Below, piece after piece: positions 24,101 to 32,350 of a DNA stretch of 64,000 nt. The notes beneath the pieces were generated by a model that ran no database searches, was not told the origin of the DNA, and saw nothing but the letters and a program-made list of their open reading frames with translations. The stretch is from positions 1,128,837 to 1,192,836 of the forward strand of contig JACAXG010000032.1 of assembly GCA_018881555.1 (NCBI GenBank), written 5' to 3'. The translations under genes and the position numbers were made by a program. Each line of letters opens with the position of its first letter. The first letter of the stretch is position 1. The stretch is from Amblyornis subalaris (Eukaryota; Chordata; Aves; Passeriformes; Ptilonorhynchidae).

Positions 24101-24897
24101 TGTGTAACTATAGCTCAGTCTTTTCTCCTGTGAGCCAACGTGTTTGACTGGCTGATTCTCCCAGATGGACAGCTGAGTCTTGTTTTTCAGTCCATGGTGA
24201 ACCTTTTAATGCACACACACAGAAGTCATGTAAGAAATTAGCCACAAAGAGGGTATATGATTTCTGAATAGGACTGTAAATCTACTAGTGGCATTAATTC
24301 TTCAAGGTCATTGTTCTTGTAAAAAGTATGATATATAAGCATAATTAAAATTTGGCTGAGCCAAAATAGTTGATTCTTTATTGTCTTTGTAACACCTCAA
24401 CTGATTTGTAAACAGGTTGCATCACCTAACTCTGACCTGCCAGCTCTGAAACTGAAGAACATTTGAAATTGCGTTTCTGAAAGGGTATTTTCTAAGAATG
24501 TTTTTAAAGCCCTTAGCTCAAACTGTGACATCCTAATTCCGTAGCATTTTTCTCTTCTAAAAAGGCCCTTTTTTGTCACTGCTGGCTGGTTTACACAGAG
24601 CTGGGGTGCAATCAAACCGGAAGCCTGGGAACAGTGCTCTGGAACTGAGCATGTACTGTGCAGCACTGCATTAACCTGACTCACTGAGATTTTCNAAGCT
24701 TCTTTTCCAAATGAAATTTCTTATTAACTTGCCCAACAGATTTTTTGGGTCGCACTGAAGTTCCAGTAGCAAAAATCAGAACAGAACAAGAGAGCAAGGG
24801 CCCCGTGACGAAGCACTTACTGCTGCATGAAGTTCCAACAGGGGAAGTCTGGGTGCGCTTTGACCTGCAGCTCTTCGATCAGAAAACACTCCTCTAA
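1..24897 (+). CDS. ITSN2: Intersectin-2, C-terminal half (18 exons; 5' part outside window)
   Basis: Intersectin-2 is a cytoplasmic and membrane-associated scaffold of clathrin-mediated endocytosis. Its long isoform is also a guanine-nucleotide exchange factor for Cdc42 (family knowledge). The 18 exons total 2,311 nt and read as 769 residues plus stop with no frame break. They encode the end of SH3B, then SH3C, SH3D, SH3E, a DH domain, a PH domain and a C2 domain. Seen motifs include ALYDY-like starts (YVALYSY, VIAMYDY), WWxGE cores, the DH helix [27 protein letters not shown], the PH ending WVQKI, and the C2 loop [10 protein letters not shown]. The EH domains, coiled coil and SH3A lie upstream of base 1. 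Every intron is GT-AG. The protein ends FDQKTLL-stop, as in vertebrate ITSN2. One N (base 70) falls in a Tyr codon (TAN) and does not change the call. ITSN1 is the only real alternative; the TTDSDPSQQ linker and the neighbouring genes favour ITSN2. Confidence 0.97.
908..972 (+). CDS. ITSN2: ITSN2 exon: SH3B-SH3C linker
   Basis: Begins after tctgcag and completes the split Glu codon. It reads [21 protein letters not shown] and is followed by donor gtaaga at 973. The linker is well conserved in vertebrate intersectin-2. Confidence 0.95.
1657..1823 (+). CDS. ITSN2: ITSN2 exon: SH3C
   Basis: Encodes a whole SH3 domain in one exon. It runs from YVALYSYSS through [13 protein letters not shown] and EWWTGSI to GIFPSNYV. 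Acceptor gcacag precedes it and donor gtgagt follows at 1824. Confidence 0.96.
2112..2157 (+). CDS. ITSN2: ITSN2 micro-exon: SH3C-SH3D linker
   Basis: A 46-nt exon reading [15 protein letters not shown]. It is bounded by tttgtag and gtacgt and ends one base into a Glu codon that the next exon completes. It is supported by frame continuity with both neighbours. Confidence 0.9.
2346..2467 (+). CDS. ITSN2: ITSN2 exon: SH3D, N-terminal part
   Basis: Reads [20 protein letters not shown] and then [20 protein letters not shown]. This is a divergent SH3 start followed by a normal WW core. Acceptor ttttcag and donor gtagtt bound it. Confidence 0.95.
3262..3358 (+). CDS. ITSN2: ITSN2 exon: SH3D, C-terminal part
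   Basis: Reads [20 protein letters not shown] and then [12 protein letters not shown]. It supplies the last strand of SH3D and the linker to SH3E. Acceptor tttacag and donor gtgaaa bound it. Confidence 0.95.
4481..4672 (+). CDS. ITSN2: ITSN2 exon: SH3E
   Basis: Carries a complete fifth SH3: [38 protein letters not shown], then [11 protein letters not shown]. It ends with one base (T) of a split codon before gtaagc. Joining to the exon at 17,460 makes TGG (Trp) and the long form. Joining to the candidate exon at 9,473 makes TGA and the short form. Confidence 0.97.
7532..7955. repeat. Diverged direct repeat in the ITSN2 intron
   Basis: A block of about 105 bp at 7,532-7,640 recurs at 7,850-7,955, about 317 bp on. 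Both have TTCAGGRTCAGRTCT, TGTGTGTTGCCA, CCAGGTTCTC and a final GGTAGGC. They are diverged by substitutions and small indels, so the duplication is old. Confidence 0.7.
9473..10687 (+). other. ITSN2: Candidate alternative last exon of the ITSN2 short isoform
   Basis: The segment starts after a long T-rich tract ending in AG (acceptor at 9,471-9,472), and its first bases are GA. Spliced to the SH3E exon, which ends in a lone T, it makes TGA directly after DPSQQ. The product would stop after SH3E and lack DH, PH and C2. The rest would be 3' UTR. ATTAAA at 9,894-9,899 and AATAAA at 10,682-10,687 are possible polyadenylation signals. That intersectins have such short forms is established knowledge; use of this exon here is inferred, and the end is uncertain. 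Confidence 0.65.
9677..9819. repeat. Long-range inverted repeat (18-bp perfect arms)
   Basis: ATAGTGGGTCTTTGTGTG at 9,677-9,694 is the exact reverse complement of 9,802-9,819. The loop is about 107 nt. It falls inside the proposed short-isoform 3' UTR of ITSN2. The arm core GACCCACTAT also occurs at 9,510-9,519. Confidence 0.85.
13747..13970 (-). mobile_element. CR1 LINE fragment, antisense
   Basis: Carries the reverse complement of the CR1 3' end (GGTTGGAAAAGACCTCTAAG, TCATCAAGTCCAAC) and the adjoining GATGGTGACTCCACCATTTC segment. It is 5'-truncated, as is usual for CR1, and lies inside the large ITSN2 intron. Confidence 0.85.
17077..17127 (-). mobile_element. CR1 3'-end scrap, antisense
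   Basis: About 50 bp matching the antisense CR1 terminus (AGAATCATTAAGGTTGGAAA, ATCATCAAGTCC). It lies 330 bp upstream of the first DH exon of ITSN2. Confidence 0.75.
17460..17581 (+). CDS. ITSN2: ITSN2 exon: linker and start of the DH domain
   Basis: Completes the Trp codon and reads [20 protein letters not shown], then [20 protein letters not shown], the first DH helix. Acceptor cttgcag and donor gtgaga bound it. Confidence 0.96.
18461..18567 (+). CDS. ITSN2: ITSN2 exon: DH domain
   Basis: Reads [20 protein letters not shown] and then [15 protein letters not shown]. It ends two bases into a Lys codon before gtgagt. It contains the start of the helix leading into DH conserved region 1. Confidence 0.96.
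19189..19372 (+). CDS. ITSN2: ITSN2 exon: DH domain
   Basis: Reads [40 protein letters not shown], then [20 protein letters not shown]. Acceptor ctctcag and donor gtatct bound it. It is nearly identical to mammalian ITSN2. Confidence 0.97.
19954..20052 (+). CDS. ITSN2: ITSN2 exon: DH core with the QRITRYPLL motif
   Basis: Thirty-three codons: [20 protein letters not shown] then [13 protein letters not shown]. The QRxxRYPLL stretch is the most conserved part of Dbl-family DH domains. Acceptor ccacag and donor gtgagt bound it. Confidence 0.97.
20209..20376 (+). CDS. ITSN2: ITSN2 exon: last DH helices
   Basis: Fifty-six codons starting [20 protein letters not shown] and continuing [19 protein letters not shown] to EGLAE. 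It covers the C-terminal DH helices that run toward the PH domain. Acceptor acaccag and donor gtacct bound it. Confidence 0.97.
21235..21447 (+). CDS. ITSN2: ITSN2 exon: DH-PH junction and PH strands
   Basis: Seventy-one codons, including [40 protein letters not shown] and FKMYKM. The [10 protein letters not shown] and [11 protein letters not shown] strands mark the PH domain. Acceptor tcctag and donor gtgagt bound it. Confidence 0.96.
22168..22289 (+). CDS. ITSN2: ITSN2 exon: PH domain
   Basis: Reads [20 protein letters not shown] and then [20 protein letters not shown]. It ends two bases into an Arg codon before gtgagt at 22,290. Confidence 0.96.
22835..22917 (+). CDS. ITSN2: ITSN2 exon: C-terminal PH helix
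   Basis: Reads [20 protein letters not shown] and then KREKAYQ. The Trp in TAWVQKI is the invariant PH-domain Trp. Acceptor ttgcag and donor gtacct bound it. Confidence 0.96.
23080..23163 (+). CDS. ITSN2: ITSN2 exon: PH-C2 linker and first C2 strand
   Basis: Reads [20 protein letters not shown] and then [21 protein letters not shown] is the first strand of the C2 domain. Acceptor tcccag and donor gtaagt bound it. Confidence 0.96.
23459..23632 (+). CDS. ITSN2: ITSN2 exon: C2 domain core
   Basis: Reads [40 protein letters not shown], then [14 protein letters not shown]. The acidic loop [10 protein letters not shown] keeps putative Ca2+/lipid-binding aspartates. Acceptor tgtttag and donor gtaagt bound it. 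Confidence 0.97.
24740..24897 (+). CDS. ITSN2: ITSN2 last coding exon: end of C2 and stop
   Basis: Reads [40 protein letters not shown] residues, and FDQKTLL followed by TAA at 24,895-24,897. The acceptor is caacag. The C-terminus coincides with the usual end of long intersectin-2. Confidence 0.97.
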
Positions 24898-26195
24898 GAA
24901 CACTTCTTTTTAATTTATGAAGGACAACTGAAGCTGACAGCCTGAACTCCTTTTGGTAGAAGATTCCTTGCCCCACGCTGGTTTTTAAGCTTTTTTATTC
25001 CCTCTTAGTGGTTGCGCTTAGTTCCTTGCAGTGTTCCAAGTTGGTGTTGATCTATGCAAACACAAATGTTACTGTAAATACAGTACTATAGCTCAGTGCC
25101 TTTTTATTACGTTGGAATCTCTTGAGTTTGGATGCCAATGTTTCCATTTTCAGGGCCATAAAAAGTATTAAGTAGAAATGTGGCACCAAGCTGTTTTTAT
25201 ATTTTACCACTTAGTCTGACAGACAGACTGAGGAATGGTTTAAGCTCGGCACTAGAATCATTCCATTTGAAATCTTAAAAGTGATATCCACTGGAATTTT
25301 CCCATCTCAGGATGATAGTTTTAACAGTTAAATGCTGAAGAAGCCTTAGCACTGGAGAAGTCTCTGATATATTGTATATTCTTTAAGAATCAAATGTAGT
25401 TCTTTACTTGACTTTAGTTCTGCACTGGAATCAGTAACTGCTACTTGATTTTTCTTTCTGCTTCAGTTTGATTCATCATTCTCTGCTGAGACAATGTGGT
25501 TGTGAAGAATAACTAGAAAAAAATATTTCAAATACTGTGACCCACAATAATGTGGCAAAATACTCTTCAGCTCTTTGGTTTTTTTCCTAAATATAAGTTA
25601 TTTGTGTACATTTCCTTGGTCTTCCAGACCTCCATGTGAATCTTGAAGCTTTGACATTGCCAACATGTATATAGAGAGTAAAATATAAGTTTATTAATTT
25701 GTCTACAGATGTTTATTGATGCATAGTGATTTTAAAAAAGTATATTTTATTGTACAGGGGAATGTGAAATAATGAGAAAAACTTACGGGATTTGTTCAAG
25801 AAAAGTTTATTACAAGTTTAAAGGTTTTGCTGTGGGGGAACTGTCACCCCAATACAACCTGTAAAATGAAGTGGTTGTAAGCAAAAACTTTCTCTTGGCA
25901 CCAAATCAGGGATGGTTAAAAAAAAAAGAAGAAAGTTTGTTTATAAATGTTTGATACATTGTAACCATTTTACTGCCTCCTTAAACTGCTTTGTTGCAGA
26001 AGCACAGCATGCAGTTCTGAGCAGCCTGTGCCCTTGTTTTCCACGGGTGCAGCAATTCCTCCTGAAGTCTGGCAGTTTCCCACCCAATTGCCATCTGTGC
26101 ACCCTCCTGTTACTGAGTCAACCTCTGTTACTTTTAACAGTTTTCTGTGGTTCAGTATTTCTAATCCTAAATAAAACTCAAATCTTGGCAACTCC
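24898..26195 (+). other. ITSN2: Probable ITSN2 3' UTR
   Basis: AT-rich, T-rich non-coding sequence follows the stop. The first plausible canonical polyadenylation signal is AATAAA at 26,170-26,175, so the UTR could be about 1.3 kb. A shorter end near 25,770 using a non-canonical signal in the A/T-rich block at 25,670-25,770 is equally possible. The exact end cannot be fixed from sequence alone. Confidence 0.5.
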
Positions 26196-26664
26196 TGAGA
26201 GATTGTGTCTGTACAGTGGGAGTTTGGAGAACAGAGAAAATTCTGTTTCCAGGCTTTGAGCCCAGATCTGCTGTGCAGCCACACCAGCAGGGAGAGGGGA
26301 CTGCACTGGCACAGGAGAGAGAATGGTTTGCAGGGCAGGGGCAGCAGATGCTGCTCAGCACTGACTCTGAAAAGTGCCAGATGTTTTGCACACCACCACT
26401 CCCATCTCCTCTCCCCTGCTTATCTCCTGCCTTCTCAAAACACCTAATATGTATGTTAAAAGTTTGATTTACTGCCTGGACACTGTCTCCAGGAGAGAAC
26501 ACCAGCACTGTCTTTGTTGAGCTGAGCCTAAGTTAAACCTCCTAAAATAGCAGGTTTTGGTCTGTAGAGCATGAACTGGAGCTGGCAAGAAGAGAAGCAG
26601 CATCTCAGACATTTCCTTGGCTGCTGGGTAACACCACTTCAGAAGTATGTGTTTAAGACATAAG

Positions 26665-27229
26665 TTTATTGCAGTTTGCCCGAAGACCTGGCCTGTTACC
26701 ACTTGCTTTGGCAGCACATGTAACCTATTTTGTAAAGGGTACCTTTGATGGCTGTGCTTGCTGCTGCCGTCTGCTGGAGGACAGGTGACATCACTGGCTC
26801 TCTCCATCATTGTGCTGGTTGATGACTTTCGTCCTTTAAACAGAAGGAAACACTGTTGCCATGCTTTTGTAAAGATCAGCTGAGCTGTCAGATTATTTCC
26901 TTCTAGAGAGCACACACTGAACTTGCCTGGGATCTCTCCAACCCTCCTTAGACAGGACACCCCCGGTGCNGCCAGAATGGATTTGAAGTGAGGAAAACAA
27001 ACCTCCCCCCTGCCATTGCTACTGAGCCTCGAAAACTGGGCTTAGTATAGATCCAAACTGTGTTCCTGGTGAAAACCACGTTCAAACACTCTTGGGTTTA
27101 AATGCAGTAGGAGCTAGTTAATAAAACTAGAAAGTGCTCCTCTACAGTAGCCCTGCAGCAGCACATCAGTAACATCCTCTGACTCTTAATTATTAACTTC
27201 TGCTGGTCAAAGTGGGACTCCAAACCTCC
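26665..27229 (-). other. FAM228A: Probable FAM228A 3' UTR
   Basis: A minus-strand AATAAA lies at 26,665-26,670, about 560 nt after the stop. A 163-codon minus-strand frame at 26,469-26,960 overlaps this region. It shows no recognisable domain and crosses the polyadenylation signal, so it is not treated as a gene. Confidence 0.5.
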
Positions 27230-27313
27230 TCACACCTTCCAGCAGTCTGTGCACCTCTTCAGGAAGAACGGGTCGTACTCTGATGGGTCATAATATTCCA
27301 AAGACACGTAGCC
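27230..27313 (-). CDS. FAM228A: FAM228A last coding exon
   Basis: Reads GYVSLEYYDPSEYDPFFLKR then CTDCWKV and TGA (27,230-27,232). YDPxEYDPF is the second family signature. GTGTGA at the end could instead act as a donor (AAG|gtgtga), which would extend the protein; no candidate exon was recognised downstream. Confidence 0.8.
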   Translation of the reverse strand, partial: GYVSLEYYDPSEYDPFFLKRCTDCWKV

Positions 27314-30300
27314 CTGTGGGAGAAGCAGGTACTAGGTCAGGTCTCAGAAGCTATTGGTGATACAATAGTGAGAGCAGCCAGCCTGGGTGGGACACAGCCA
27401 GGCACAGCACGAACACAGCACCAGAGGTGGTCGAAAAAAGGATTCCCAAATTTTAATACACTGCACCTCAGAAAGAAGGTGACTGAAGTGTCCATTTTAA
27501 TTTATCATAGGCATAAATACATAATAAATTATTTCACAGAACATCCAGAAATAATTGCAGGCTAAGATGCTAACCTTAACTAGGACAATGGAAATTTTGT
27601 TCATGGGAAAATGTTCTGCCAGAGAAGGAAGCCATGAGATTGGCTCAGTTGGTCAGAGCATGGTGCTAATAACACCAAGGTTGTGGGTTTGATCCCTGCA
27701 TGGGCCATGCACTTAAAGAGTTGGACTTGATGATCCTTCTGGGTCCCTTCCAACTCAGAATGTTCTGTGATTTCAGCAAAACAGATATTACAAAGAAAAG
27801 AAAAAACAGGAGTGAGTGAGCCCCCACTAGCCACAGCCTTAGGCAGGTCACTGGTCTGCGAGATGCCAGCTCCAAGTCTGGGTTCATAAGCCAGCTTTTC
27901 CATCTATACATTGGATTAAAGACCTGAACCACACCTCACAGTCCAGGCCATAGCTCCATCTCATCAACAACCCCACAACAGGAGGAGAAGCCTAATAGCA
28001 GGGAAGAGAGCAAGAGAAAACGAACAAAAAGAAGGGAGAGGGGGAAAAATACACAGCCAGAAGTCAGGACATTAACCAACCCACACAAGTGTCTCTAGTT
28101 CTACAAAATTTATCATATGCCACCATGGTTAATGCAAACTTATGCAAATAAGTTGTCCTATAACTATGAAGGGCTTCAGCCTGATTTTCAGACTTGCTGG
28201 TGATAGCCCTGACACCACAGAGCAAGGAGAAAAGGTGGAGGCTGATCACTGGTGCTGGTGCTCCCCTTCAGGCAGAAGGATGCATCCCAGTACACCAGCC
28301 ACTGCTTCTGGAGGACACCCAGCAAATTCCTGACCTGACACAGAAGCTTGCAAGATGGACCGATGCAGACCCAAATATGTACAGTACACCCAACACATCC
28401 TAAATCCCAGGACTTCAGCAGTTGGACTTCTTTAGCTCTTTGTCATTCCATGCACTTTAAATGCATGGGTCTGTCACCTCAGGCCTTTGAAAAAGAGATC
28501 ATTTGGTCTCATTAAAACAACACAGCTCCCATGACATTGTCATTCCTGGATGAGTAGCTTGTTTACAGTCTCACGACTCCACTGTGCAGTGGTTTCCACT
28601 GACAACAAGTGCCTGCTCTCGATAAAATACCATAATTTTTGTGGCAGATTATGTAACTGCTTTTATTGCTTTCTATTTTCATTCCTGAGATGCAGAAAGT
28701 TTAGTTGTGGGATCTGATACTCAACAGTGGTGCGAAATTAAGAGCAAAATGAAGAAAACTAACAAGTATTTCCTACAGTGACGGCAATTTTTGTGAATAC
28801 TGAAACATGGAACTACAAAATCCATGAGTTGGGTCTATCACCTGCATGCCAACTTCAGAAAATTGTTTTTATCTACCTGTTCCCACATTTTTTTCTTTTA
28901 TGAAGCTTGATCAGTAGCATCCAAGGCCACAAAATCATTTCACTTGTGCTCTGCCAACATACTGCAGTACTGCTGTAGCTGAACTCCTGAGACATGCAAG
29001 TGCAGTCCACTCCTTGCTCAGTCAGACTTTGGCTTCAGCTGACAGAGCTCAAGGTTTCCCATTAAATGGTCTGGCTCACAGAGGGAAACACACCTCAATA
29101 TGGTGTCTGATCATATTCAGACCCCAGCACATGCTCATTGCACCAAGCAATGCTGTTGTTCCTATCTGATTGAACTTAAGCAGCTGTAACATCCTGTGTC
29201 ACCATTACAGAAGTCCTTGGGAAAAGGAAGTTACAGGTAAGGTATATCTGAACTCCAGGTTACTCAATGGACAGGAAATAACAGCTAGACCCCTGATCTT
29301 GTCAACAACCCTCTGTATGCAACCCTCTTCATGGCACTTCTCATTGATACCTTCTTCCTACAGTAGTTTAAATATTGAGAGAATTGTTCTTGTTTTCTTT
29401 TCCGCACTTCTTGCTCTGACTGGCTGTCCATTTTGTCCTTAATTTTCTGCAGCAGTGGCTCTGAAACATCCTGAAGCCATTTTTTGTACAGCATCTCCTT
29501 CTTTCTCAGATCTAGGAAATCATTGTGCCTCATGAATCTGTCCACCTCCTAAGTAAGAAATGGAAAATAAAACCCATACGAACTATTGGCCAACGACATT
29601 AAAGATTCCACAGGTGAAGGTTTGTAGCTTGGCTGACCTGACTGCTCACTGCTTCAAAGCACCTGTTTTCCAGCCCTTTCTGCTCCTCCCTCTCTTCACT
29701 TCCCACCACTTGTTTTCAAGCTTGCCCTTTCAAGAGCGCTAGCATTCAGACCCTTAATTTTTGAAGCTGTAGTGCAAGACTGGCAGAAAATGACTCACTT
29801 TTTCCGATTAGGTCACTGAGCTGAAATCACTGCAGAGCAGGGGGCCGATAAGCACCAGGCTGTGCACAACAGGCAGCAGGAGAAGGACCTTCCCTGCAGG
29901 ACCGCCAATCTGCTAGATCAGATCAGACCAGCCCTCCTGCCCTTTACTCACAGCCTCACTGTCACCAATTAACCACACCCACAGAACAAATATTAGGTGT
30001 AAACAGGCAGTTCAGATCACCTATGATTCACATTTCGGGTTACTACTTCAGTCCTATCCAGAGGAGACTGAAAAGGCCGGAAACTCATACCTCTAAATTA
30101 GTTTCTCAAGAATACACACTTAACATTTTCTCACGAATCACTGGTTGGAAACTAAAATATTGACATGCAGGAAAGCACACAGCAAATGAGAAAAGAGGTA
30201 CCACTTCTTACCCTCGTAAAACAACTTTCTCTGTCCAAGATGCACTGAACAGAAGCAATGATGTCTCGGCTTTGATCAGGTGTTGCCTAACAAAACCAAA

Positions 30301-32350
30301 AAACCCACATGAGGTAAAAGCAGGACTTAGAGTAGGAATAGATTTAGTTTTGAATTCAAAGTAATTACTGTTGTTGTGATTAAAGGCACATTATACCATA
30401 ACCCAGCTGGCAAATCCTTGCAAGACTTGCTCTGAACAGTTGGGTTAAGTTGCAACAGAAGAGTGTTGGAAGAACTGGAATGAGACCTGGAATGTACATG
30501 CTCAGACCATACACCTCCTTGGCTGCTCCTCACCATGACCAAACACCACTTGCCTCTTGCCAGTGTTTCTCACCTGTGCCAAACGTGGTTCATTAACAAA
30601 ACTCCTGCACTCCAGACAAGGAGTACAGGCAATACAGACCAAATCCATCTCTCATTTGGGGATGGAATGCATTTCAGGCATAGAATGGAATATTAGCCTG
30701 CTACTCCTTGTGCTTAATATTGCTATTTAATTTCGGTAGACAGTGTAGGTTCCAGTCATGTCTGCCTTGGCCTTGCCAACCAGCTCCACACTCCAACAGG
30801 TTCATATACTGAGATGAGCTGGACATCATATATCAGAGCAAGCAAGGAAGAGACAAGTAGTATTAAAAAAAAACACCAAAAGCAAATGAGGAAGAGAAAA
30901 TCTAAATTTCTGACATGTTTTAAGACCCTTTCATCCTACTATTTGAAACAACTGGTATGTTGTATTATGCCTGACAAATTTACTTCACATAATCACAGCT
31001 CCTTTCTAAAACCAGCACCGTAACAGCAGCACAAAGACACGGCTCTCACTCCAGCTGAGAAGAACCATCACTGATGAATGGGGGGAAAGTTTTCCTTCAG
31101 GATGATACATGTCTGAAGAATCTTTAAGAACCAAAGGAGTTGGGTCTCCTTTGACTGAAGGAATCTCTTCTCCCTGGAAAAGCGCAGGCTCAGGGGCAGC
31201 CTCATCACAGTATGAGGGCTTATACTTATAGGGCAGCTGTAAGAGGACAGAGGCTCTCACTTCACCAGAAGCCAAAGGGCGAAGGCAAGAGGTACAAGTT
31301 GCATCGGCAGAGGTTTCATCTCAATATAAGAAAGAAATTTTTAAAGTGAGATTGGTCATTCACTAAACCACCTGGCCAGGGATGTGGTGGAGTCCCCAAC
31401 ACTGAAGGTTTTCAAGATACAATTGGACAGGGAGCCAGATAACTTCATCTGGTGTCTCTTTCCCACAAAATGCTGGGCCAGATGATCTTCCAAGGTCCCT
31501 TCCAGCCTGGGCTGTTCCCTGAGTCCGTGATTCTAACGAGTCACAAGCTTGTTTCAGGTTTTATGGGAAACTTTTCCACATACCAAATGGCAAGTAACTC
31601 AATAAACCTGCCTCAAAAGGATGCAAGAGCTTGATAAAACCCATTGAATCCGTTGCTATTTCCAGAGTTCTTTGTTCTCCTTCTCCATGACAAACATATC
31701 TCAGATTTTACAGAATTTTGCAAATAACAACTTTTCATTCCTCCCTTCATAACTTCCATTTCATTCCTCCACTCATACCTTCACATGACAGAAGCCCTTC
31801 CTTCTGTGTTAGCCAATCTTTGGCAATATTTTTCTTCCCAAAATGTCTGCTGCAATCAAAAGTATTTGCTGTGCCACTCTGCTGGTGCTGAGAAGAACCT
31901 CTGGATAAATGTAAAAAAAGGAAAAGGTCCGCATAAAAAGACAACCTGCTTTACAAAGATCAGGTTCTCATCCAGTCAAGCTACAAGCTGGGATGGAATG
32001 GTAAGAAGTAATACAACTGCAATACCCATTTCTGTGGGTGCCGTGGGGGGACAGACTGAAGCACAAAGCTCCTGCTCAGGGCTCACAGACAAGTTCATGG
32101 CAGTTTGGGAGCACAGACAGACCAGAAATCCAGAATTTCAGTGGGATTAGACAGCCAGTTCCAATACAGGAGCCCAACTACACCAGCTACCGATACTGGT
32201 TTCCTGTGGTTATTCACAGCAGAACCTACGGCTGAAGGAATGTTGGGGGTCACTCACCTTCCTAGGCCGTTGCTGGTCAGGTTCTCTCACAGGTTTCAGA
32301 AGTGCAAATCTTTGCAGCCAGTGACTCCCTTGGGTATTCATACTACCCAT
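27230..32350 (-). CDS. FAM228A: FAM228 family protein (FAM228A by position), four coding exons
   Basis: FAM228 proteins are vertebrate proteins without a known biochemical role. Four minus-strand exons (32,258-32,350; 30,212-30,286; 29,351-29,548; 27,230-27,313) join in phase 0 to 149 codons plus stop. The start ATG at 32,348-32,350 has a strong context (ACC ATG G) and lies 12 bases inside an exon with its own acceptor, so a 5' UTR exon lies upstream. The family signature is HNDFLDLRKKEMLYKKW followed by the YYDPSEYDPFF motif. Mammalian FAM228A/B proteins continue past DPF; here a TGA comes ten codons after DPFF, so the C-terminus is short or a further exon was missed. It faces ITSN2 tail-to-tail and sits head-to-head with PFN4 across a CpG island, as human FAM228A does. 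Only one FAM228 copy is visible. Confidence 0.82.
27631..27774 (+). mobile_element. tRNA-Ile-headed SINE with CR1-like tail (TguSINE1-like)
   Basis: The first ~75 bases copy a tRNA-Ile body. There is an A-box-like TGGCTCAGTTGG near 27,641, an anticodon-arm GTGCTAATAAC, a B-box-like GGTTTGATCCC near 27,687, and TGGGCCA at the end. The tail (GATGATCCTTCTGGGTCCC onward) is the 3' end of CR1, ending TTCTGTGATTT. This tRNA-CR1 mosaic is the structure described for the zebra finch SINE TguSINE1. Several CpGs of a functional tRNA have decayed to TG/CA, so it is not an active tRNA gene. It lies 3' of the FAM228A third coding exon, within its last intron, opposite in orientation. Confidence 0.82.
29351..29548 (-). 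CDS. FAM228A: FAM228A third coding exon, family core
   Basis: Sixty-six codons beginning EVDRFMRHNDFLDLRKKEML and ending QYLNYCRKK. It carries the most conserved stretch of the family and is rich in charged, helix-forming residues. Acceptor ttacttag bounds it; donor gtatca is a weak but valid GT site. Confidence 0.88.
30212..30286 (-). CDS. FAM228A: FAM228A second coding exon
   Basis: Twenty-five codons: ATPDQSRDIIASVQCILDRE then SCFTR. Acceptor ttgttag and donor gtaaga bound it. The IxSxxxIL pattern aligns with the family helix before the HHDF motif. Confidence 0.8.
31165..31536 (+). mobile_element. CR1 LINE fragment, sense
   Basis: A diverged CR1 3' region. GCGCAGGCTCAGGGG and the later CAGATGATCTTCCAAGGTCC and GTGATTCTAA are the typical landmarks. 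It is inside a FAM228A intron. Small minus-strand reading frames over it are not genes. Confidence 0.8.
32258..32350 (-). CDS. FAM228A: FAM228A first coding exon
   Basis: Thirty-one codons: MGSMNTQGSHWLQRFALLKP then VREPDQQRPRK. The whole exon reaches to 32,362, where acceptor tgccag begins it; donor gtgagtg lies at 32,251-32,257. This part is weakly conserved, so the start is less secure than the downstream exons. Confidence 0.7.

Noticed and set aside
26469..26960. A 163-codon minus-strand frame downstream of FAM228A
   Set aside because: It has no recognisable motif and spans the candidate FAM228A polyadenylation signal. It was considered as an extra FAM228 exon but does not resemble the family's C-terminal region.
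27631..27774. A functional tRNA-Ile gene
   Set aside because: Several paired positions of the cloverleaf are decayed and the sequence runs straight into a CR1 3' tail, so it is a SINE and not a tRNA gene.
31006..31275. An 89-codon minus-strand frame considered as an additional FAM228A exon
   Set aside because: It overlaps a sense CR1 fragment and lacks suitable acceptor and donor sites. The flanking exons already join in frame without it.
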